From positions 1,306,391 through 1,370,390 of the forward strand of contig JAJHZJ010000043.1 of NCBI GenBank assembly GCA_023548195.1: 64,000 nucleotides of DNA, read 5' to 3'. The position numbers were made by a program, and so were the translations under genes. The notes beneath the pieces were generated by a model. That model did no database searches and was not told where the DNA came from. It saw nothing but the letters and a program-made list of their open reading frames with translations. Each line of letters starts with the position of its first letter. The stretch's first letter is position 1. The stretch comes from Bettongia penicillata ogilbyi (taxonomy: Eukaryota; Chordata; Mammalia; Diprotodontia; Potoroidae). Positions 42,661 through 53,514 of the stretch are shown here, piece after piece.

Positions 42661-43759
42661 TCCATCAGATTCATCTCCCTCCTGCCTCTGTTTATGATTT
42701 CCCCTTTGGACTTTCAGATTTGAGCTAATGTAATACCAATATGACCCAGCATAAGGAATGGAGAGAAAGAAATCAGCAGAGGAAAAATGGGAACCAGGCT
42801 GGGAGCAGGAGAGGGAGGGAGCAGAGGCTGACCAGTTCAGGATGCCAGCACCACCTCTGATCTCTTGCAGGGTAGGCACTTGTTGGGTTTCCAGGCCTCT
42901 TGACCAAAGACTGACCATGCCAGTCCTGGCCCCAGTGGCACAGGAGGGATGGCAGGAGGGAGGAGCTGACTGGTGAACTCCCATGTGCTGTGGGGAAAAA
43001 GCCAAAACCATGGATAGTTCTTGGGAAGGAGAGTGACATCAGATAAACACAGTTGTATGGAAGTCATGCTGGAGAGGAGGAGATTAGTTGAGAGGAGGCA
43101 CACTTGTCTTTCTCTCTCCTGGGGAAGGATAAGTAGCAGACCCAAGGATCCCTGGGGCTGAAGCTCAGCTCTCCCATCATTACTTGCATGGCCACGAGAT
43201 GGGCCTTTCCCCCTCTCTGGGCCTCAATTTCCTTCTCTGTTGGAGCAGATTCTCTCCAAGCCCCCCTACACTTCTGTGAAGCTATGATGGCTATTTGTTG
43301 ACTGGACAGTCTCCTTCTGCTCACTCACAGTTTCAGTCCTAGAAAAGGGAGGATGTGAGCATAAGAAGAGAGAGCCAAAGGGAGACTTGGGTAGTTTCCT
43401 GCCTTAGGAGCAGGAAGAGCTTCATTCTTGAGTTGGTCTTAACTCAGAATGAGCTATTTCCTCCCCCTCCTCCATACTTCTCCCCTTGCTCTCCCTACCT
43501 CACTCAGTCCAGTCAATGGGTGGAACCAGTGCTCACATATGAGAAACTCAGGGGCCATGTGCTCATGGGTCACTTGTAGCCCCCAGAGCACTGAGTTTAG
43601 GGCCCCCCACAGAGGTCCCCAGACTCACCCACATCTTCTTATCCCCAATGCTCTAGTTCAAATGCACCCCGGTGACTGGCAGGTGTCTTCACTCTGTAGA
43701 GGAGGCTGAAGTGAGGGAGCTTGGAGATCACTCAAGCCCAATCCCTACTCATGCAACAT
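42661..43759. other. Unassigned unique sequence with one MIR trace
   Basis: About 1.1 kb. 43185-43290 ('ctctgggcctcaatttcctt', 'cacttctgtgaagctatgat') is a MIR-type SINE with CR1/L3-like tail, plus strand. Several 70-130-codon frames overlap on both strands without domains. Confidence 0.5.
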
Positions 43760-44150
43760 GCAGTCAACACATCCACATACATGTGTACACACATGCACAT
43801 ATACTCTCATACATATATACATACATTCACATACTAACACATAGATGTACACTCAAACACATGCTCACTCATGTATATATACACAGATATATACACACAT
43901 GCTCACAATATACATATACATTCATGCATATGTATTCATATACTCATACATATACACACCTTCACATACATACACATACTCACACATGTGTACACACACA
44001 TATACACATATACATGCACTAAGGTCCACATGTACACTCAAACTCAAGCACACATATATACAAACACACACTCACACACATACAAGCATACTTACACATG
44101 TACAGACACTCACACCCACTTCTCCGCATACTCACACATACACAGCCAGT
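43760..44150 (+). repeat. ACAT/CA-rich imperfect tract
   Basis: About 390 bp of 'cacatacatatacac'-type text, strictly alternating purine-pyrimidine for long runs. Frames reading Tyr-Thr-His repeats are artefacts. Confidence 0.92.
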
Positions 44151-45394
44151 AGAGGTACCCTACTCGGTCTGTTTGGACAGAATTACCAGCATGTTCTAGG
44201 ATGGAAACTTCATGGAACTAATTAAGGAGCATCCTCACTCCTTGGGTTCAGGGGGTGCCCTCTCATTCTGGGAAGTGCAGTAATTGACTCTGAGGAGGAA
44301 CCTGGACTCCTCCAGAGAGCTGCACTTCAAAGAGGTCCCTTAGGTCACCTAGCTGAGCTCCAAAGGGGACTGGTCCAAAACCCACAACTGTTGAGCCCCA
44401 GTCAGGATGTGGCCCTGTTCCTCAGACCCACTCTAGCACAACCTTCCTTAATCTTAATGTAAGCCTCCAAGGAGCAGGGCCCAGATGCCTGATTGCCTTG
44501 ACCGCTACCATCCCTGCCCGACCCAGGGGCAGAACTTGGCAGCCCTAGCCTGTCTCCAGGGATCCGGTCTCTTCCAGGATCTTTGGATAGTCCAAAGAAA
44601 ATTCCCCTTCCCCCACCCCAAGCCAATGTCTCAGGTGGCTGGATCTGAGGAAGGAGAGGTAGAGGAACCCTTCCCCACTCCCGGATGGCTAACACAACAG
44701 AATCTCATCTCCTTTCAAGTGGATCAAAGACAGGTTAAAAGGAGACTTTTTGGAGTTTGTTTTCAACTTGGTTTTGTTTGAGCAATACTCGTGCTGACGC
44801 ATCTGCCTTTAAAAGAGATCCTTTCAGTGTAGCTGTCTTATTGATCTGGGCCAAGTTGGAAAGGAGATGGAAAAAGATTAAGACATACTAGGCTACGTAA
44901 AACACCGGACAGAGCCTAGGGACCTCGATCTGGGAGCCAAGCCGAGGAAGTCCTTGGCTCTTTGAGCCTGGCTCAAGCTGAGGGATTCATTCTGTGGGGC
45001 AACAGATGACTTGTGGGCCCCTGGCTATGGGCGACCCTCCATTCACCACCAGGTAGCCGTCATTGGCCTGACAAGTCAAAGGAATATTGTGGACTCAGGC
45101 CTGGCTTCTGAGTTCCTGCTTCCTTCTTTACCCCTCCCCCAAGATGCTGATGAGTCTAACAGAGACACTGTCCTGGCCCCTAAGAAGGAAGGATCCTGCC
45201 CTGGTATGTCCTGAGATGAAGTCAGAGTGATTTGGATCTCTGGTAGTGCAGATCCCGATGGGGCAGAAGGGATTTCTCCAAGCTTTTATCAGTGAAGAGG
45301 CATTTGGGCAGGAGCTCCAGCAAGGAGTTCCTAGCTTATCATTCAAGACAGTGCCCATACCCTTGCCCAGTGAGCTCCAAAGAGGATCGATGCA
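44151..45394. other. Unassigned unique sequence
   Basis: About 1.2 kb, largely repeat-free. The 98-codon plus frame at 44485-44781 has no recognised domain and no convincing splice or start context. Contains the candidate element at 44735-44960. Confidence 0.5.
44735..44960. promoter_or_regulatory. Candidate conserved non-coding element
   Basis: Repeat-free block with scattered CpGs: 'gagcaatactcgtgctgacg', 'tgcctttaaaagagatcctt', 'gtagctgtcttattgatctg', 'aaaaagattaagacatac' and 'aggctacgtaaaacaccgg'. Regulatory role is inference. Confidence 0.25.
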
Positions 45395-45555
45395 GTCTGG
45401 GCATCAGAATGAACATGGATTTAAAACCCACCTCTAATCTTTACTATCTGTGGGACCTGGGGAGAGTCAATGACCTCTCTGGGCCTCAGTTTCTTTCACT
45501 GTAAAACAAGGCCATTGGCCTGGATGACCCCTTCTAGCATTACATGTATGAAATT
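45395..45555 (+). mobile_element. MIR-type SINE with CR1/L3-like tail
   Basis: 'tgtgggacctggggagagtc' (CORE), 'gggcctcagtttctttcact', 'ggcctggatgaccccttcta' and 'gcattacatgtatgaaat' in order. Confidence 0.8.
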
Positions 45556-46155
45556 CCTCCTGCTCAAACTTAAAAGTGGCAAGTGACCCCAGATCTGGAT
45601 GTGCTTCTCTCCGGGAATGAGAATTTGGGATGGATTCTCATTGGATGAATGGTGAGGACTCTCCCCCATCAACCCTTTTGTCAGAGCTCTCTTGGTCATC
45701 TAGGGAAGCCACTTCTGTGCCATCCAAACTGACAACTCACTGTCACTGACAGGGCAGGCAAACCAGTCTAGCTGAGGCAGCAAGCAGGGCACTCTGGGGA
45801 AGAGAAGGTAGGCAATATGATCCAGGTAAATCAAATTGACCTCCATCTTCCTTCTTCCATTAGTGGAGACAGCCAGGACTCTGACCCCAAGGACCTCAGG
45901 AACATCACTGCACTTATAACCATCATTCTGGGAAGCATTCCGTGTGGACATGTGGCTCAGTCATGGCTCCTGCAGGGGGTACGAACCCAACTATTGAAAC
46001 CTTGGAAAGAAGTCTTGGCCTTGTAAAATGGTGCAATGTCAGAAGAGGATATCATTGTCTTAGTGGAAATGGCTTTGGAGAAGAGGTCTGATCATCTGCT
46101 TTGCTGCTGCCCTCCAAGGACCATTGGGCATTTCCATCTGACTTGCTGGTGAAAT
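45556..46155. other. Unassigned sequence
   Basis: About 600 bp with no recognised repeat or gene. Confidence 0.5.
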
Positions 46156-46275
46156 GTTCTCCTCTATTAGAAGAACCTCTGGAGAGCAGGGACTGGATTG
46201 CTTTTTGCTGGGCTTTTTGTACATAACACATACTTAATAAAGGCATGCATGCTTGCCTGCATTAATTCATTCAAT
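46156..46275 (+). mobile_element. L2 LINE 3' end
   Basis: 'gaagaacctctggagagcag', 'gtacataacacatacttaat' and 'aaaggcatgcatgcttgcct'. Confidence 0.65.
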
Positions 46276-46655
46276 TTGGGGACATGGGAGAAGCATAGAA
46301 ACCAAAGGAGACTGTCCTTGTCTGTGCCTGTGTCAAGGGGAGACAGAGAAAGAGCCAACCTTGGGTCTACCCTCTGAATATTCAGTGTGGGGAGGCAGGA
46401 GAAGAGCAGACCTGGGCCCTATCTATGCTCACATAATGCCCAGAATGACTGGAAAATGAAATCTCCACAAGTAAAGCAACAGCAGACAGTACCAGAGCAT
46501 ACAATTAGTGTTCATTTGGGAGAAGTGAAGCACTCAGGGTCCTAAAATAGGATAGAACATTGAGTTGAGTCAAATAGAATGGAGCTAGTGTCGATGTCAA
46601 ATTCTCCACTATGGAGGAGGGACATGGATGGCTTGGTAGTTATTTGTGTGAAAAA
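46276..46655. other. Unassigned sequence
   Basis: No repeat or gene recognised. Confidence 0.45.
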
Positions 46656-47010
46656 GAGCTGGGAGTCTTAGCAGTTGTCAAAGCCAGTGTGTGTCAGGAT
46701 CCACATGTGGAACCATTGGTGACAGCAAATGGAGAAGTTGAATGCTGTCGATAATTTCACTTACCTTGATAGTGTACTTTCCAGGATGTACACATTGGCA
46801 ATGATGTTGACACACTCATTGACAGAGCTAGCTCAGTGTTTGGGAGACTTCAAAGAAAAGTATGGGAGAGAAGAGGTATTAGACTGACTACCAAACTGAA
46901 GGTCCACAGAGCCGTTGTGCTGACCTCATTGTTGTATGCCTGTGAAACATGGACAGTCTACCAGTGCCATGCCAGGAACTGAATCCTTCCATTTGAATTG
47001 TCATATTAAG
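46656..47010 (+). pseudogene. RTE-type LINE ORF2, C-terminal part of RT region, frameshifted
   Basis: Translating from 46747 gives VDNFTYLDSVLS, then one frameshift near 46784, then DVHIGNDVDTLIDRASS, FGRLQRKVWERRGIRLTT, KLKVHRAVVLTSLLYACETW. These are the conserved 'FTYLGS', 'RI.KA..AFGRL' and 'LLYACETWT' motifs at the C-terminal end of RTE reverse transcriptases. The reading frame stops at 'gccaggaactga'. Dead and 5'-truncated. Confidence 0.85.
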
Positions 47011-47264
47011 AGCTGTTTGAGTGGTCTGGGTTGCCTGGGGAGGAGGGCTCCCTCAAGCAGAGGTTATTTGATCCCTTGTGTCTGAAGGATCAGGGGATAC
47101 TGAAGGGATGTCTTGGGGCTATGGGTTAGACTAGGCAGCTTGGCCCTCATAGCTGCTTCCCTAGGGTCTTTGACTTGGTCACTGTCAGGCAAGTCCAGGC
47201 CCAGAATCCAGTGATAGTGTTCAGCTACTGACTCTCCCTATCCCCTCCCTCTGTCCCTTCTTTT

Positions 47265-47332
47265 TCTCTCTCTCTCTCTCTCTCACACATACACACACAC
47301 ACAAAACACATACACTCACACATGTACACACA
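47265..47332 (+). repeat. (TC)n(AC)n microsatellite
   Basis: About 22 bp of pure TC followed by interrupted AC text. Confidence 0.93.
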
Positions 47333-47774
47333 CATATCTTTCCTCTTTCTTCCCCAGTATCTCCCTTCTCTCCTCTACTTTCTTTGTCTTGTCCCTCAGA
47401 CATTTGGCCTACTCTAAGTCTTGCCTCATGCCTACTACTCAGACTGTCTCCCCTAGCCTCCCTCTCCTCCATCTTCATTCTGCAGGGCAGGTCTAGGTAG
47501 AAGGCATTTCTCACACTTGGCCAAGGCAGGGTCAGCATCCTGGGCAGCTGTGGGGCTCTGCGGTCTTTGAGGAACATTCTCATAGTGGACAAAGTGAGTG
47601 GAGCTGTATCAGAGAGGAGCCCATTGTCTAGTTGGACTGGGGCTCCCTGCTCAAGCCTAGCCTTCCCTCCCTGGTCAGCAGCATTGTCTCCATCCCCTCT
47701 AGGCTCTTTCCTTAAGACTTTGTCCCCATTTGTCCCCAACCTTTCGAGAAGGCATCCTTAACCTTTCATTAGAG
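47333..47774. other. Unassigned pyrimidine-rich sequence
   Basis: No family recognised. A 172-codon minus-strand frame (47221-47739) crosses the microsatellite and is not supported as a gene. Confidence 0.5.
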
Positions 47775-47965
47775 GACAGATCCAGGATCCTAGAATGCCA
47801 GGGGATGGGCTTTCAGCCTTTATTTTGTACCACCCCCTTAAGGAGGAAGAGAAGTCTCAGAGACAGGAAATGCATTGCTCACAGACATGCCCAAGTTTAG
47901 TGGCAGAACTGGGTTCAGAACTCAGGTGTCCTGACTCCCACTCTGGGACTTTGACTCTGCTGTGT
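47775..47965 (-). mobile_element. MIR/L3-type SINE fragment, minus strand
   Basis: 'gatcctagaatgccaggg', 'gtttagtggcagaactgggt', 'tcagaactcaggtgtcctga' and 'gactttgactctgctgtg' match the inverted MIR-type order. Confidence 0.65.
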
Positions 47966-48174
47966 CAGGCAGGTTGACTCAGGCTCTAAGGAGATGCCTA
48001 ACACAACTTCAGTGGTGGCACATTGATGTGTGTAAGGGCTAATTGAGGACTAAGTCTGGCCTCAACCCTCCCCCATTTGCTGGAGAGAATACTCCAGTAG
48101 CTAGAGACACAGTCCCAGAGGTGGGGGCTGAAAGCTCGAGTCAGCTGGAGACCCAGGGGCTCCTGCATTGAGAT

Positions 48175-48282
48175 GAGAGGAAGCCAAAAATCTCAATGGA
48201 ACAGAGAACGTCAAGCTGAGTGGCTATTGTCGGCCATACGTGGTTAATGGGACCAAGTGGACATAAATGGAAATTAACAAAG
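48175..48282. promoter_or_regulatory. Candidate conserved non-coding element
   Basis: Short repeat-free AT/CpG-mixed block: 'gtcaagctgagtggctattg', 'tcggccatacgtggttaatg', 'ggacataaatggaaattaac'. No frame. Inference only. Confidence 0.2.
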
Positions 48283-48784
48283 GGAAGTGTGTTCAGGAAA
48301 GCCATCTAGCAGCTGGACTCTGTTCAAAGGCTCGTGGACTTGTCAAAGAGTCTGCAAATGCTGAGAGATGCCAGGGAGCCGGACACAAGATCTGGGCCAC
48401 TGGGAGGACTCCCAGGGGATTCAGTTCTAAGTGTAAAAGAGTGAGAGGGAGACCCTTAGGGAGGGCTCTAAGGGCCACATGTAGCAGCCCCTTGTGGCAC
48501 AGTTGAGACTGTAGTGTCCCCCCTCCTCTGTATCCTTCTTCCTGCTCACCACTCTTCATGGCTGTCCAGTTTGGTTCTATCCAGCTAAGCATAGTCCAGT
48601 CTAATCCAGTTCAGGTCAGTCTAGTCCTGTTGAAACCAATCCCAACAACTCAACTAATCCTTTCTGCCTTCTGTTCCTGCCCCTCCCCCCCGCTCTGGTG
48701 CAGACTCTTACCCCCTCACAACTGGATTATAGGAGGAGTGAGTTGGGGTCTGCCTGCCCTGTCTCTCTCCACTCTGGTCCATCC
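48283..48784. other. Unassigned sequence with a degenerate TCCAGT patch
   Basis: 48563-48640 shows loosely repeated 'tccagt/ccagtcta' words every 8-16 bp. Otherwise nothing recognised. Confidence 0.5.
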
Positions 48785-49105
48785 TCAGTTCAGTCACTGA
48801 AATGATTTTCCTAAAGTGTAGGTCTGATCAAGTCACTCCCTACTCAATAAACTCCAATGGCTCCCTATGGCCTCCAGGAGAAAATAAAAAATACTCTGTT
48901 TGTTCAAAGCCTTTCCTACCCTGTCGCTCCTTCCTTTTCAGTCTCTTTATACCTTACTCTCTGACATGCGCTCTTCCATCCAGGGACATTGGCCCCTGGC
49001 TGTCCCATGAACAAACTACTCCATCTCCTGACCCTGGCCATTACCTCTGTCAACCATCCCTGTCTGTAATCCCTCCTTACCTGGCTGCTTGTTGCCCTGG
49101 TCCAT
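48785..49105 (+). mobile_element. L2 LINE 3' region
   Basis: 'ttcctaaagtgtaggtctga', 'tcaagtcactccctactcaa', 'aaactccaatggctccctat', 'ttgttcaaagcctttcctac' and 'ggacattggcccctggctgt' are collinear with L2 and with the copy at 24210. Confidence 0.88.
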
Positions 49106-49312
49106 AGTCTTATTATCTGTAAAATAGGAGGACTGCATTAGGTAACCTCCAAGGTCCCTTCCTGTCTCAGATCACACAGAATCATCTCACTGATGAGCAC
49201 TCAGAGGTCTAGAAAGTGAGCTGATCCACTCGCAGTCACACAACCAACCTGTGTCAGAGCCATAATTTGAACTCAGGTCTTTGGACCCTATGTCCAGGGT
49301 TCTGTGCCCTGC
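49106..49312. mobile_element. Two MIR-type fragments, opposite orientations
   Basis: 49106-49165 is a plus-strand CR1/L3-like SINE tail ('gtaaaataggaggactgcat', 'aggtaacctccaaggtccct'). 49185-49312 is a minus-strand MIR ('cgcagtcacacaaccaacct', 'catttgaactcaggtctttg'-type text). Strand is left unassigned for the pair. A further inverted tail lies at 49405-49480 ('ttactatgtgctaggcactg'). Confidence 0.65.
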
Positions 49313-49690
49313 CCCAGGTTGTCCTGATGATCACAGATGTACTTGAAGAAGATGGCTCCAGAAGGAGATGTCAGATGGAGGAGAAGGGGGCCAACCTGGG
49401 GCAATAGTCCTGATAATGATCGTAACAATATCTAACTTGTTCTATAGGGCTTACTATGTGCTAGGCACTGTGCATGGTGGGCAGAAGGAGAGTGGAGCAA
49501 GTGCTGGAAAATCTGGGAACAAAGAGGGGCAGGGTCAGACCCAGGTCAGATTATCTTGGTGATATTTGGAATATCTGTGGTCTCCTTGTAGAGGTGACTG
49601 ACCAGAGTCTGGGGCAGAACCACTCACCTTTCCTTGCTCTTGTGAAGTTCAAGGGGAGGAGGGGACGCTCAGTACTAAGTAGAGGATCCT

Positions 49691-49988
49691 GATAGGTGGA
49701 GAGGGAGAGAGAAGGAGAGGCAGAGAGGTAGAGAGAGATAGAGAGAGATAGACATGGATGGATGGACAGATGGATGGACAGATGGATGGATGAATGGATG
49801 GATAGGTAGAGAGATAGATGGATAGTTAGATGAATGGACAGATGGATGGATGGATGGATAGACAGATGGATAGGTAGAGAGAGATAGATGGATGGTTAGA
49901 TGAATGAATGGATGGATGGATGGATAGACAGATGGATAGGTAGAGAGAGATAGATGGACAGATAAATGGATGGATGGATGGATGGATA
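49691..49988 (+). repeat. GATG/GATA tetranucleotide array with ~67-bp higher-order units
   Basis: Mosaic of GATG, GATA and GACA. The phrase 'gataggtagagagagatag' recurs at 49801, 49869 and 49935 (periods 68 and 66), each unit also holding 'ttagatgaatg' and 'gatagacagatg' phrases, so whole blocks have been duplicated. Confidence 0.93.
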
Positions 49989-50245
49989 GAACATTTATTA
50001 AGTTCTTGCTCTGTGCCAGACACTGTGCTAAGTATTTTCCCAATCATCTCATTTGATCCTCACAATAACCCTGGGAGGCAGGTGCAGGTACTATATCCAT
50101 TTTTACAGATGGGGAAACTGAGGTAAACTACTTAAGTGACTTGCCCAGGGTCACATGGTCAATAAGTGTCTGAGACTAGCTTTGAACTTAATTCTTCCTG
50201 ATTTCAGATCTGGTGTTCTAACTACTGCATCACTTAGCTAGCTTC
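49989..50245 (-). mobile_element. CORE-SINE (MON1-like), full length, minus strand
   Basis: 'acatttattaagttcttgct', 'ctgtgccagacactgtgcta', 'acaataaccctgggaggcag', 'gatggggaaactgaggtaaa', 'cccagggtcacatggtcaat', 'ctagctttgaacttaattct', 'gcatcacttagctagc'. The satellite array directly abuts the end of the element. Confidence 0.92.
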
Positions 50246-50474
50246 AGAGACACAGAGAGAGAAACAGAGATAGAAGGGCACCAAGTAAACAAGCAGGAAA
50301 AGGGGTGAACCCTGTCTGGCTCCTTCCTGCACGGAGCATCACAAGCCCAATGCAGACATTTCTCTAGGACCCTGCCAGCTTTACAGGAAGACAAGTCACC
50401 TGCTCATTTCTGGTCAGCCCCTCCTCAGCTTGGCCAGACTGAATGGGAAAAAAGATTTCGATCCAAGAGGGAAA

Positions 50475-50600
50475 GTAGATACATTATCTGAAGCCCTAAT
50501 TTTACAGAAGAGGAAACTGAGGCCAGGGGGAGGGAAAGGGGTTGCCCAAGCCACACAAGTAGTAGACAAGACTTAAAGGTGGTCCTTTGCATTCTGAGAC
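50475..50600 (-). mobile_element. MIR-like fragment, minus strand
   Basis: 'ttacagaagaggaaactgag', 'gccacacaagtagtagacaa' and 'tttgcattctgagactctag'. Confidence 0.65.
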
Positions 50601-50819
50601 TCTAGCCATGTTCCAGCCTCTCCCAGTGGACCATTAGGTATGGAGCTGGGTAGCTCCAGGCAGAGGAGGAGGAAACCTTCCTTGGCTGAGGGCTGACCAA
50701 AGGTGAGCATGGCAGCATTTCAGAGGATCTGCTGGCTTTGCCCTGTGGAATAGAGAACCCTAAGCTTGAATTCATGAGGCTTGGGTCCCAGCCCTGCTTG
50801 GACACATTGATAGACACAG

Positions 50820-50970
50820 CTTGGAATTATAACATCTAAGTCAGGGAGGGATCTCAGAGGCAGTCAGTCCAGTCTCTTCTTTTATACATGGGGAAACTGA
50901 GGCCCATAGATGGGCAGGCACTTGATGGGTGACACAAGTGGTAAGTGGGAATATTCAGACTCCATTCCTA
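50820..50970 (-). mobile_element. MIR/L3-type fragment, minus strand
   Basis: 'gtcagggagggatctcagag', 'acatggggaaactgaggccc', 'ttgatgggtgacacaagtgg' follow the inverted L3/MIR pattern. Confidence 0.65.
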
Positions 50971-51364
50971 GCCAGGGCTGTGGGTCCCTACAAGTGTGAG
51001 AAATCATTGTTTCCATCACTTCTGTGTCCCTCCTCTGGCATATTCCCAAGGCCATCAACTCATCCTCAGAAGTGTGAGGAGCCAGCAGATGAGCCTGGCC
51101 TTGGAGACTCACTGGGTGCTCCCCAGGGCACCTTCCTGCTTAGCAGGAGGCTGCCTGTCAGTCCCATCTCTTACTACTTCTATTTCAGGGCTGGTTTCCC
51201 CTTTGCTAAGGTGACCAGGAAGGGGATTCGTGGGGGGTATGTACTTTTCAGCACAAAAACGCAGCATCTGGCTAGCACTTTCTTTCTCCTTTTCCTCTGA
51301 TCTGTTTTGCACTGGGGAGGGTGGAGGGCAGGGGGAGGCTACCTCCCACTCGGGGAAGTGATGA
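50971..51364. other. Unassigned sequence
   Basis: No repeat or gene recognised. Confidence 0.45.
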
Positions 51365-51740
51365 AAAAGAGAGAAAGGTGGGTGGAAGGAAGGAAGGGAA
51401 GGAGGGAGGAAGAAAAGAAAGGAAGGAGGAAGAGAAGGAGGGAGGAAAACAGGAAAGAAGAAAGGATGTATGGAAAGAAGGGAAGGAAGAAGGGTGGATG
51501 GAAGGGTGAATGGAAGGAAGGAAATGTGAATAGAAGTAAGAAAGGGAAAAGGAAGGGGATGGAAGAGAAGGAATATAGATGAAAGGGTTAATTGAAAGGG
51601 AAGGGAGATGAGGAGGAAGGAAGGGCGTATGGAAGGAAGACGAATGGAAAGAAGAGAAGGAGGGAGGAAGGAAGGGAGAAAAGGATGAAGGGAGGGAAAG
51701 AGGAAGGGAGGAAGGAAGGGAGGGAGGGAGGGAAGTTTGT
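51365..51740 (+). repeat. GGAA/GAAG-rich degenerate tract
   Basis: About 375 bp, purine-dominated, with 'ggaaggaaggaa' cores and frequent T interruptions. Serine/proline-rich minus-strand frames here are artefacts. Confidence 0.9.
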
Positions 51741-51759
51741 GAGCTGGGGCCGAGTACCT

Positions 51760-52160
51760 TTGATGTTTCCTCCAGACTACCTGGGTCGTTTTGTTCCAAT
51801 TACTCTGAGTGGATTTGGAGGCCATCCATGCTGCATTAAGCTGCCCAGCTTTGATGTCTCACGGGCCGGCTGCCTGGCTCAGGCCAGAGCGGTGGGAGGC
51901 CAGAGAGAGAGGCCAATCAGCCTCAGCGGGTCGCCATCTGCAGCCTCTAGCCAGTCGCCAGGGATGAAAGGCTGTGAATACTGGACATCAGGAATACTTC
52001 CCTGCACATCACAGGATGGCAAATAGCCTCATTATCTTCCATTAGGACTCCGGGCCTCATATCCGCGCTCTGCCCTCCACAGAGGCTCTCATCTCTGAGC
52101 AGCTCAGTGCTCACTCTAATAGTGGCTTAATTGAACCTAGGCTCAGCAGCCCTGTGGCCA
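51760..52160. promoter_or_regulatory. Candidate conserved non-coding element, ~400 bp
   Basis: The largest repeat-free block with many CpGs and clustered TAAT/ATTA motifs: 'catgctgcattaagctgccc', 'gcctcattatcttccattag', 'gggcctcatatccgcgctct', 'ctctaatagtggcttaattg'. A 144-codon frame (51592-52026) starts in the GGAA tract and is not credible. Enhancer-like function is inference. Confidence 0.35.
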
Positions 52161-52401
52161 GGGTTCTTTGGACTCTGGGGTAGACAGGGCTCAATGACTA
52201 TGCAGGAGTCCTAGAGATGGAGTCAACGGTACCAGACCTAGGAAACAGGGAGGGTGGGTGGTCTCTGCCTTTATAGGGCTCAGGTCACCGTCAAACACAA
52301 GGAACCTGGCCTGGGCTTCAGGAATCCTGGGATCTTGGGAACCTCTCTGGGTTTCAGCGTCCTGGAAGTGACAACTCCAGAGGGTCCTCCCTAGACCTAG
52401 G

Positions 52402-52622
52402 GTTTTATGGCAGCTAGGTGGCGCAGTTGGTAGACTGAAACTAGAGCCCAGGAAGATCTGAATTCAAATCCAACCTCAGACCCTTAACTCATCTGCCTTA
52501 GTTTCCTCAACTGTAATAGGGGATAATGTTCACACCTATCTTACAGGGCTATTGTGCAGATCAAATGAGATAATATTTGTAAAGTAATTTGCAGTACTTA
52601 AAGCACTACAAACAGTTCTCAT
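52402..52622 (+). mobile_element. CORE-SINE (MON1-like), full length
   Basis: Head 'ggcagctaggtggcgcagtt', 'gatctgaattcaaatccaac' (box B), 'cttagtttcctcaactgtaa', 'ggataatgttcacacctatc' and 'tcaaatgagataatatttgt'. The CORE is shortened: the text goes from 'ctcagacccttaactc' directly to 'atctgccttag'. Confidence 0.92.
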
Positions 52623-53131
52623 TTTACATAAGGGGACTGTTCTGCAGATGCTATTGTAAAGTGATTGTCATATAATGTGAATATGCCCATGGGCATGGGG
52701 TGGGGAGGGAGACAGTCAGGAAGGGGCCACTCTCTCATAGACAGAAAGGGCTGACATGTGGTTCAAGGACAGTTGGGGCCCAGCCACAGAGAAGTGAGAA
52801 CAGGAGGAAGACACAACCATGCTGGAGCTTGGCTAGAACCAAGAGGAAGAGCATGTCATGGGTGGAGCAGACACACACACAGACAGGAGAGGCTACCAAG
52901 GATGGACATGTGGTACCTGAGCGTGGATGGATGGATGGATGGATGGAAGGCAGACATGTGGGCAGGGCACATGGGCAAGTAGGCAGAGTAGGGCAGAGGT
53001 GGTCTCTCTCAGCACCACAGGCCTGAAATGAAATCAAGTCCCTTTCTTCTGCTTTCACTTGGAAGGATTTTTGTTTGGGGGGACATGCAGGCCATGGAGG
53101 CCATGAAGTGTGAAGTCAAGAGGCAGGAACA

Positions 53132-53133
<2 letters not shown>
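52623..53133. other. Unassigned sequence with a short GATG run
   Basis: (GATG)n of about 6 units at 52925-52950. Nothing else recognised. Confidence 0.5.

Positions 53134-53217
<84 letters not shown>
53134..53217 (+). repeat. (GA)n(GACA)n microsatellite
   Basis: About 67 bp of pure GA followed by four GACA units. Confidence 0.98.
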
Positions 53218-53239
53218 GAATACAGTATTGGACAATAAT

Positions 53240-53400
53240 ACACAGGTGTATTTTTGGAATGCAGATGTCTTCAGAATTCTTTATGTAAGGTTAAATTTTC
53301 ACAATGGGAATTTGCATAAAGCAAGAATGTCTATTTATAAATATTGGCTTTTGTTATTATTCTGGCACCTTATGAATATCACTTCTTGTCCATGTAATGG
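53240..53400. promoter_or_regulatory. Weak candidate AT-rich conserved element
   Basis: 'gtaaggttaaattttcacaa', 'gaatttgcataaagcaagaa' and 'tctatttataaatattggct' hold TAAT/MEF2-like text. Repeat-free. Low confidence. Confidence 0.15.
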
Positions 53401-53514
53401 CACTGAGGATACTGTGCCAATGGGCTCCCCTGCCCACATCACCATCATCCCATTAGTTTCTTGGATTACGTCTCTGGATGACTGTTTCTCACTGCTAGCA
53501 TTAACAATAAACAC

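Noticed and set aside
44485..44781. 98-codon frame as a small gene
   Set aside because: No recognisable domain, poor start context, and an opposite-strand frame of similar length overlaps it.
47221..47739. 172-codon minus-strand frame
   Set aside because: Crosses the TC/AC microsatellite and has no domain or conserved motif.
51109..51825. Minus-strand frames of 238 and 175 codons
   Set aside because: Ser/Pro/Phe-rich translation of the GGAA tract.
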